Shown here in pieces: positions 56,307-64,000 of a stretch of 64,000 nt of DNA; position 1 is the first letter of the stretch; each line of letters begins with the position of its first letter. The notes under the pieces are model-generated. The model worked only from the letters and a program-made list of their open reading frames with translations, ran no database searches and was not told the DNA's origin. Origin of the DNA: Glandiceps talaboti (Eukaryota; Hemichordata; Enteropneusta; Spengelidae). Where the stretch lies: contig NC_135566.1 in NCBI RefSeq assembly GCF_964340395.1, positions 2,773,501 to 2,837,500 on the forward strand, written 5' to 3'. The position numbers and the translations under genes were made by a program.

Positions 56307-59127
56307 GGCGGAAGACATACCTATCTAAAGCAGTCTTTTATTCCAATAATAAGTATCACAAAATGAATGGATATCTTTAACTATGTAATGATAATGACAA
56401 GTAGATGTGTTATCCTATTTCATATGTACAATTGGTCTTATCTGTGCGATCAATACGTGGTATGTCTAGCAATTGAAAATAAAATAATCAATATTTCAAA
56501 TTTCAATTAGCATGTATATAGCGTATGTAATAAAACGAAACATGGAAACACGTAAGTGAACTGAGAGTAAACATTATACCATGACTGATAGTTGTTTTAA
56601 AACGGTAAATCATATTCTTTAGTATCAGCTCATTGCGTTGTAAACACATTGTTCACACATAATCATGGTTGTGTGTTTTATAACGTAATCTGAAGTCGTG
56701 ATCAAATACACTAAACAGGGTATTCGGAATTCTATAGTGTTATTTACTAGAATCAGGCAGGTATTAAAGGAATGTTCAGAATAAAATGTGAAGGTATTAA
56801 AACTTGATCAACTGGGTTTGTTGTTGGGAATGAAATAATTTATGACATGTGTCATATGTTGTAATTGCGTCAGGTTTTATACATTATGACTGGCGTTATT
56901 TCACATTAAATCGTAATTTCGTAAACGTGTCTAAACTGTTAATTGATGAAAGCCGTGCTTCAGTCAGCAACTCGTCACATACGAAGTGTTGCTTTGACGT
57001 ATAACTTGTCTCTCAGCAGTGTATCGTGAATTGATCACCATAGATGGAGGAATTTATCTTATATATCAAACTTTTGATGATTTATTTACAAAGTGATGAT
57101 TAAGCCTTGGATATTAATGGGATATCTGAATGTGAAGGTATGTACAAAAGAATTGGGAACATTAGAAAGACTGACATGCATTGTCCTCGTCATTATCTTT
57201 TATAGTTAGATTTCAGATTTCTAGCTATATACTTCAATGTCTCAATAGCTATCTAGTTATCATAGTCGTCCCAAGTACAGTACACGTGTTTGTACCATAA
57301 ACCAATGGTCTACATAAGTCTGACTATGTAAATTAGAAAGACAGAGATAGAGAGGCTCGGAAGACAAGTATAAAGCTGGCGTGTTATGTCAGGAAATAGA
57401 GACACACGATTTTACATTCATATATAATCAGAGAGTTTAATATTGAGTTTGATTGGATGTGAGGGTCTTTTATACCCGGCAAGTATAACATAGACCGCGA
57501 AAATAATGACCAACCGAACCGGGGGGGGGGGGGGTTATCATCAATATTTATGCCAACTTCACTATCATCTTCCATACTATATAAGACATGTATCCTGGCA
57601 ATACTCGTATCAAGCTACGTCATTCGAAAATGTAATTTGCTTCTCATGGTATTTAATAACAGAGACACCACATGCTGCTTTGATATTTAAAAAAAACAAC
57701 ATCAAATTGAATTAAAATATATGGGTTTTTCAGACTATAGAACGTTTCAGTTTCACATAATTACCATTGATTTTCACTTTCATTTAAAATTTGAAATATA
57801 ATTTGATGACATATCTGTTGTCTTGTTTCGCTATTTCTTTTTAAAATATGTCTTGTAAAGAGTAAAATTTACAAATATAAGCAAACCAAGAAGTCTACAT
57901 ACGAAGTAAAAAAAATCCACCACAAAAATCTCACTATTTTGTTCTACCATGCTGGTGTCACAGTTCACCTTTTTGGTATTTTCTACAAAATAAATGTTAT
58001 TGACAACTTAGTGTTCACTTCAAAGGAATGCCTAACATGTAATTCATGAAGAAATCTAGTGGATTGGAAGAGAATGTGTATACTTTCCTATTTCAACTAT
58101 ATGGCATGTCTTCATTATATCCTAATGGACATTTATTAGTTTATTCATTCCCATTACTGCACCGACTGTCTTTGGCTATCCAAATTTATTTTGAATTATA
58201 AAGACAGGCAGACGTAGACTCGCTTTTTATAAATCAAAGTGGAGCTTATACTCGAGTGAAAGATGTATTTGCATTGTATTGTATATTTACACTCCTTTAA
58301 TAAAAGCTTGGCGTTTTTGGAGTTCAACACTGACAAATGGACTTACTAACAATACAGACTACATTAAAGTAGGACACGTCAATTATTGAGTTGTCGACAA
58401 TACAGACAGTCTTGGCGACAGATTGGTTTTATTTTTTGTTGACAACTTCAAGACTAGAAATACGTCGATGGACGCAATGCACGATGCTGTCTGTCTGTCT
58501 GACTGACTACATATGTATCGATCTGTGTGTATGTAGCAGGAAGGGGGTATAGGTAGGTAGGCAGATATGCATGTGCATGCATGTATGTATGTATGTATGC
58601 CTATGTGCAAACTTGTGTACGATATGTTGTCTTTAATCTTGTGGGCGTACTTGTGTACGTGTATGTATTAATAGTGCCAGGTGTGCCATCATGGGAGGTA
58701 TATGTATGGAACTCAATGTACTATAAAGTTAGGAAAGTAAGACTCACATCATGTAGAACGAGTTCGATATACTCTTCCCTGTTGATCACTCATTCTCAGA
58801 CGGGTTTGTTGTTATAGTAACGATTTCATTAACAGATCATTTCCTTGTCGTTTGAGGGCGCTATGCTGGTATGAAAATATTGGTTAAATATACATGTCAC
58901 TTGAGTTTTGTATGATTGCTTAGACTACTTATTCAATTACTTGTATTTTTTTCTGCTGGATTAAATATCCTCTAGACAGTAGGAACCTAGTCAAATTACT
59001 TGAAGGCGAAACAATCAAAACTAATACACCAATTTGGCACGATTGTTTTAACTTTTGGTTTTTGCCTATTCGCTTAAAGCAGGGTAGACATCATAAATAT
59101 GTTTACCTATTTTGTTTCTTAGTAACT
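56307..59127. other. Non-coding region
   Basis: AT-rich; a G14 run at 57521-57534; short GTCT/GTAG/GTAT repeats near 58485-58600. No recognised exon. Confidence 0.4.
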
Positions 59128-59597
59128 CTAACACGTTTTTATACATCGCTTGCACTTTCCTAAATCTTGTAATTCTACATGTAACCCAGTAATCCGCGCG
59201 AAGTGAGAAAGATAACTAAGGGAATTGTTGCTAATTTTGTATTTTTCTCGCCTAATACATTTCATGATAAGTGTATTGATACATAAAGTTACTTCACTTT
59301 TATCTTCTTTTCGAACACATGTTGGCAGCTGACATGACGTAGTTTTCCATTGTTTGGTCTCCCAGTAGAATCTATCTCTATCTAGACACGCACTAAGTGG
59401 ACCAATTTCCGTGTACACTCGTGAAAACATCAATGACACCCCAAGAGTATACAATCGACCTACAACATTCTTCCTATCTACACAAAGATATGTCAGTTGT
59501 CCATTTCGTTGCACGTGGCACCTGTCTCCGACTAACTTCCTACACATTGATTGATGGATTGATATAATCAGACGATGGTGACAACTTAACCCCAGCA
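59128..59597 (-). CDS. Candidate Cys-rich exon, unidentified
   Basis: A non-repetitive minus-strand open frame of about 155 codons opens just after a good acceptor (TATATTGTTGCAG, reading minus, ending at 59598). Segments such as MCRKLVGDRCHVQRNGQLTY, LCVDRKNVVGRLYTLG, LSACLDRDRFYW and TTSCQLPTCV have regularly spaced Cys and aromatic residues, like an extracellular disulphide domain. A possible donor (GAA|GTAACT) would end the exon at 59293; otherwise TGA/TAA-type stop at 59128. I recognise no family, and no partner exon is secured. Confidence 0.35.
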
Positions 59598-59725
59598 CTG
59601 CAACAATATATTAAATATCTATTTTTGATATATTTTAACATAGATATATAAAACAGGTTTCACTGATGACACTATTGAAACATATGTCACAAAGCGGCCT
59701 TGGAATTGATATAATTGAACATGAC

Positions 59726-59895
59726 ATGACACAACACAACACAACACAACACAACACAACATGTACATGACACGACACAACACAACACAACACAATACAA
59801 TACAGAACAACATAACACAAGACACGACACAACACAGCGCAACGCGACAAGACACGACACGACACAACGTAACCCGACACGACACGACATAATGC
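59726..59895 (+). repeat. Degenerate ACAAC/ACGAC pentanucleotide array
   Basis: ACACA/ACGAC units with many substitutions over about 170 bases; same base motif as the perfect array at 12341. Confidence 0.88.
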
Positions 59896-60050
59896 AACAC
59901 GTCATAACTTTTCGATCAAAGTTTCAGAATCAATTGATGAGTCGAGCCAAGTCAGAGAACTACTAGGATTCTGTTCGAAAATACTAGTAATTCTAAAAAT
60001 AATAATAGTAAAAAAAAACCCCAAAAAACATTTTGGTCAAATAATTGTTT

Positions 60051-60423
60051 AGGCCTAATAAAAAAATTTGTGTGGTTCCGATTACGCTCAATTTTAGACT
60101 AGGTGGGGTAGGTAGATTTTTTATTTTATTTTATCATATATTTTTTTTCTGTGTGAGTGTCTAGTTCAGGTTTTCCATTGTTTTCCAAATGGTCTCTGTG
60201 TCGTTTATTTCTTCCAATCAGATGTACAGCCATTACATATTGAAAATGGTTTTATTTTGTCTTTTGAAGTTAATGTCAGTTTCCGCATCCACTATTTCAC
60301 GTGAAACTTCGCAATTTTTGTGATTTTATAAATTTTTCTCGAATGCGTAAATAAAAGTTTAGGGTCGGCAGTGAAAGGTAGGTGAGTCAGGTAACCGGAA
60401 CCAAACTATTATTTGTTAGGCCT
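60051..60423 (-). mobile_element. MITE-like element family A, copy 2 (inverted)
   Basis: Bounded by AGGCCTAATAAAAAAATTTG at 60051 and TTTGTTAGGCCT ending 60423. It aligns in reverse complement with 29031-29338, including GGTTCCGATTACGCTCAATT, TCAGATGTACAGCCATTACA and GTCAGTTTCCGCATCCACTA. It is about 65 bases longer, mostly near the GACTCACCTACCTTTCA-type right part. Two diverged copies at opposite orientation support a mobile family. Confidence 0.7.
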
Positions 60424-62262
60424 ATACCTAAAATATTTTTAAAAGATTGTTTTGATGATATTTTATTTCAATAGAGAAACATGAAATATAACCATCATCA
60501 CATATTTGTCAGAAGAATCGTGTTCTGACATTTTTTAAACAACTTCCGAAATATATATGACACTCATCTTTTTTCCGATAAAATATGTGATATATCACTA
60601 ATAATATAAAGTTTGACTCTAAAATGCATTCGTCATTAAGAAGGATATATAATCGTCAAATTACAAAATATAACTGACATAAATTTTACAATTTAATCCC
60701 CACAGGACGACATAAGGTGGTGTTACTAATGTGCGGTCATTTGAAAACACAATTTTCATATATTAGTAGAGCTAACTGTACCATGTACAATTCGGTTTGC
60801 GCCATTGATAGTAGATACCATTCTTAAAACAGAAAGCATTCTTGTTCCCTAGAGACTCCGATTCGTAAAACCGATACAGTTTCTACATAGTAGATGAATA
60901 TCTGTCTTATCCTCCTCTGAGAATTATTCGATGCTTTCAGTATTATTCATGCATTAATTGCAGCTTTGGAGTTTTAGTCCGAATTACTAGCTAGCAGAAA
61001 GTTACAACTAATGTATCATTTCTTGTCAGTTTCAACTGTTGTCACTTCGCTGTTTACCATGGCGTCTTTACAGAAGTACACAGAATATGACATATCGTTA
61101 CCATGACGGTCCTAGTTACATAAACACGGCGCACTTCGAGATGCAAAAAACAAATCAAATATCGAAAACATTAAGAACTCAATTAAATATACAATCTAGC
61201 AGTTTAACGTAAAGGTGAAAAGGACTCATTTTAGAACGATGAAGTAACTTTTAGAGGAATTGTTTTAAGCCTAACAACATCAGAAAACAAATACCTTCGA
61301 ACATTTAAAAGTTCGAGTCCTTCAAGTGCCATAGGTAAATGCGATGAAGGAACTAGGAAACACGTACTGGTAACATTTGAGAAGTAAATTAGCTTAAGTA
61401 ATGTGTCCTGACAAGTTAAAATCAATACAGACTCGAGTAATTGAAAACTGAACGGAAAATAGTGATACAAAATACGAGTGCAGCCCATGAGGGAGGTCAG
61501 AGGGCAACCAAAAATGATGGCGCGACATTTCAAGTAATATTGGCTGCTTACACTCTAACACTAATGCTAAGTAACTCGGGAATACAAACATTCACAAAAC
61601 CATATCAATACAACATGAAATTATCAAAAATATCAGAAAAGGTTGATTAGTAATACTGAATCATATGCATGTAAGTTGCTTTATGGCCCAGACTGAGTTT
61701 ATGGCAAGCTTATACATCGATACCCACTTTGGATGTGCACGAGTACTGAACTTTATCAATGGCTTCTGCATTCAAGGGTTACCTCAAATGATCCGGAAGA
61801 CACAGTCAAGTAGAACAATTTAAATAATGTTTATTCTGCAGCAACTGGGTTGAAACTAAGGGTATGCAATACTTTGTTTTGTTCGATGCAATAAATATCT
61901 GTACTTCTGGAAGGTAAAGGATTCGATGAACTGTTCACTTTACCAGCGAGTTAACTCCTTAGACATCGAGCACAAATAGCGGATTATGTCTGAACTATAT
62001 TGTAAATAGACTCAGCAAAGTCTAAATATCTTCTTTACAAACTTTTGTGGAATGTGTGACACATAAAACTGATCGCATTGCTTTAAAGAATCTTCATTTT
62101 ATTAGGAAAACGGAGTATTCATAAAAAGTTGATTTTGAATTCCACTACAACATTCCACTAAATTTTCAGTAATTAATAAATTCACTTCTGTTCAAGACTA
62201 TATTGGGAATTTTGAGAACACTGCCAAAGCAATGTGATCATTCTCTTAAAGTGAACATATGA
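60424..62262. other. Mostly non-coding region
   Basis: AT-rich apart from the weak LRR-like candidate; nothing else recognised. Confidence 0.4.
61295..61407 (-). CDS. Weak candidate LRR-like exon
   Basis: On the minus strand an acceptor (TTTTAACTTGTCAG) and donor (GAAG|GTATTT) enclose 113 open bases. They read DTLLKLIYFSNVTS and LPMALEGLELLNVRR, the second resembling LPxxLxxLxLLxV leucine-rich repeat spacing. It is on the same strand and upstream of the Cys-rich candidate. A single short stretch like this can occur by chance. Confidence 0.18.
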
Positions 62263-62273
62263 CAAACAAACAA

Positions 62274-62312
<39 letters not shown>

Positions 62313-62421
62313 CACACACACACACACATATATGCAAGCAGGCAGGCAGACAGACAGACAGACGGAAAGACAGACAGACAGACAGACAGGCAGGCAGAGA
62401 CAAACAGACAGACAGACAGAC

Positions 62422-62463
<42 letters not shown>

Positions 62464-62584
62464 GGACGGACGGACGGACGGACGGGCAGGCGGGCGGGCG
62501 GGCGGACGGACGGACGGGCGGGCGGGCGGGCGGACGGACGGACGGACGGACGGACGGACGGACGGACGGACAGACAGACAGACG
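62263..62584 (+). repeat. Compound tetranucleotide array (AAAC)(GACA)(GACG)(GGCG)
   Basis: AAAC then GACA units, an AC bridge, GGCA/GACA units, then GACGGACG and GGCGGGCG blocks, returning to GACA at the right end. The core reaches very high GC within an AT-rich neighbourhood. Confidence 0.95.
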
Positions 62585-64000
62585 TCACGCCTTATTTTTT
62601 TTTTAGCTATTACAGTGTTTCAGGGTTGTTGAATATCAATATATCCATATTACATGTCCCAGCGTATAATACATCTCTAGCAGCAATATTACTCCTATAA
62701 ATAATTTATCTCTACACATATATTGTACTTGTTTACCACTGCAAGTATTTTTGCATAGACGACAAACATGTTTATGCCATATCATTTTTTACAACCGCAA
62801 ATGGACACGACGAAGGTCGTATTGCTATGTGGTAAAGATGATATCACTTTTTTGTTTTGGATGGTAGCTTTTAAATCAATTGCTGGGACGAGAGTTGGGC
62901 CAATTGGGTTCAAGGGCATTGACGATTGGAAATAATGGACTGTCATGGAGTAGTCAATTCTAAGGGTAATACATATGTTAAGTTGAAAACACGTGTACAT
63001 CTCAACCTTGTACACGTTTGACATCGGTCCATAGATGTTGGTACACTTTCGTTCAAACCTCTCCTGATATGCTATATAACTGAATGCATTCTCTCCGAGA
63101 GATAAATGAATGAATGATGAAACTAATAAACTTAAAAAACAACCAGTAATTTCAATTATGAATTGACAAAATTTCCCTCAAGGTGCTTATTCTAGGTTGC
63201 ATTCGCAAATACAGATATATTTGTTTAGGTAATCTTCAAATAAAGGCTACAATATTTAACTGGTACGTTGTATTGTTTACAGTTTGTTGTTTTGACGATT
63301 TCAAAGAATCTATTGTACGACGACAAAAGCTCGGTCCGTGAGAGTCATAGCTGTAAGGCTTGTTTTGAGTAGATGGTATTTCTGTGAGCGGCGAGTCATT
63401 GATAACACTTTGACTTCAGATTGTACACGGTTTTACGTGTTCAAAAAATTGACAGTCATGTTTGTTAAATAACATTTTCACATAGATACATTCAAGGGGT
63501 GTTCCCATGAATTTGTTGCATACATTTTTGCTCATTAAACTCGCGAGCCACTAACTATAAAACCGACCATTGAAATTGTACGATCTCAATCGCCAGCAAC
63601 TTTAACCACTTGGTAGCCGCTGATATTTTTATTTTTAAGTTATGGACATATTGCGCATGCGTGATGCAATGCCTACTAAACCTCCTATTCGAGTTTCAAC
63701 AAAGTTAGAGTGGTTCGTACGTTCGTTCAGTGGTTTAGCATTTCAAGTATACAATGTGTGTGTGACACAGACAGTGAAGAAAATTGACAATGTGTCGCTA
63801 CTTCATAACCATGTAAGTTTTACAGATGTGAACATTCCCGCACATATCGTCTGCCTCTGTGGATTCACACATTTAATTCGATGTCATTTTTGCTCATTCT
63901 ACCAGGTTGTGATGTCGATAAAGAAGTCGATTGTAGGCCAGTGACAGTTTTACGTGTAAATGTGAGCAGACCATCGCTGCTGTCTATGAGAATTCGTCAT
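62585..64000. other. Right flank
   Basis: AT-rich. A possible exon starts after TTCTACCAG at 63905 and stays open to the edge (CDVDKEVDCRPVTVLRVNVS...), but 95 bases are too few to call. Confidence 0.35.

Noticed and set aside
59619-59905. Minus-strand Cys/Val-rich open frames (VVSCRVAL, CVVLCCVV)
   Set aside because: Translation of the degenerate ACAAC/ACGAC array.
63642-64000. Two-exon gene start at the right edge (ATG 63642, donor 63812, acceptor 63904)
   Set aside because: The downstream open frame needs a phase-1 donor, but the upstream frame ends in phase 0; joined as read it stops after 12 residues. Too little sequence to decide.

Overview
This is a window of animal nuclear DNA. The genes are split by introns with GT...AG borders, the base composition is AT-rich, AATAAA signals are present, and long arrays of simple repeats occur throughout (ATAC/GTAT, GACA/GTCT, ATCC, GA, GT). 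I see no operon, bacterial promoter, tRNA, rRNA or CRISPR. The protein content (Death plus TIR domains) and the ATAC/GACA-rich repeats fit a marine invertebrate, perhaps a lophotrochozoan or invertebrate deuterostome. That assignment is a guess.

The left quarter (about 0.64-16.8 kb, plus strand) holds the recognisable genes. Block 1 (647-8268) is nine exons whose splice phases can be made consistent throughout. They encode an alpha-helical solenoid of ARM/HEAT type of about 543 residues that ends in a coiled coil. Block 2 (12464-16796) is six exons with fully consistent phases. They encode Death - TIR - TIR - Ser/Thr/Lys repeat linker - partial UBX-like domain, about 634 residues if translation starts at the first Met. 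A strong donor inside the last exon of block 1 (AAG|GTAGGA at 8025/8026) is in the phase needed to join the first exon of block 2. The two blocks may therefore be one alternatively spliced gene encoding a roughly 1,100-residue ARM-Death-TIR-TIR-UBX adaptor. This is the most interesting content of the window: it resembles a mixture of SARM1 (ARM+TIR), MyD88 (Death+TIR) and FAF1-type UBX proteins.

From 16.8 kb to the end I find no convincing multi-exon gene. The region contains many microsatellites and a few minisatellites. It also holds one copy each of two dispersed repeat families. Family A is a MITE-like element with AGGCCTAACAAAAA inverted ends (29.03-29.34 kb and, inverted, 60.05-60.42 kb). 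Family B begins with an approximately 150-bp foldback; one copy lies in an intron of the ARM gene (7.35-7.74 kb) and the other at 52.22-52.56 kb. Two weak minus-strand candidate exons (59.1-59.6 kb, Cys-rich; 61.3-61.4 kb, LRR-like) and a possible exon running off the right edge hint at further genes.

Functional picture (inference): the left locus probably encodes an innate-immunity or cell-death scaffold. The solenoid would provide regulation, the Death and TIR domains would provide homotypic assembly, and the UBX-like tail could link it to ubiquitin/p97 machinery. The first TIR is shortened and the second has Gln where catalytic TIRs have Glu, so scaffolding is more likely than NAD cleavage.
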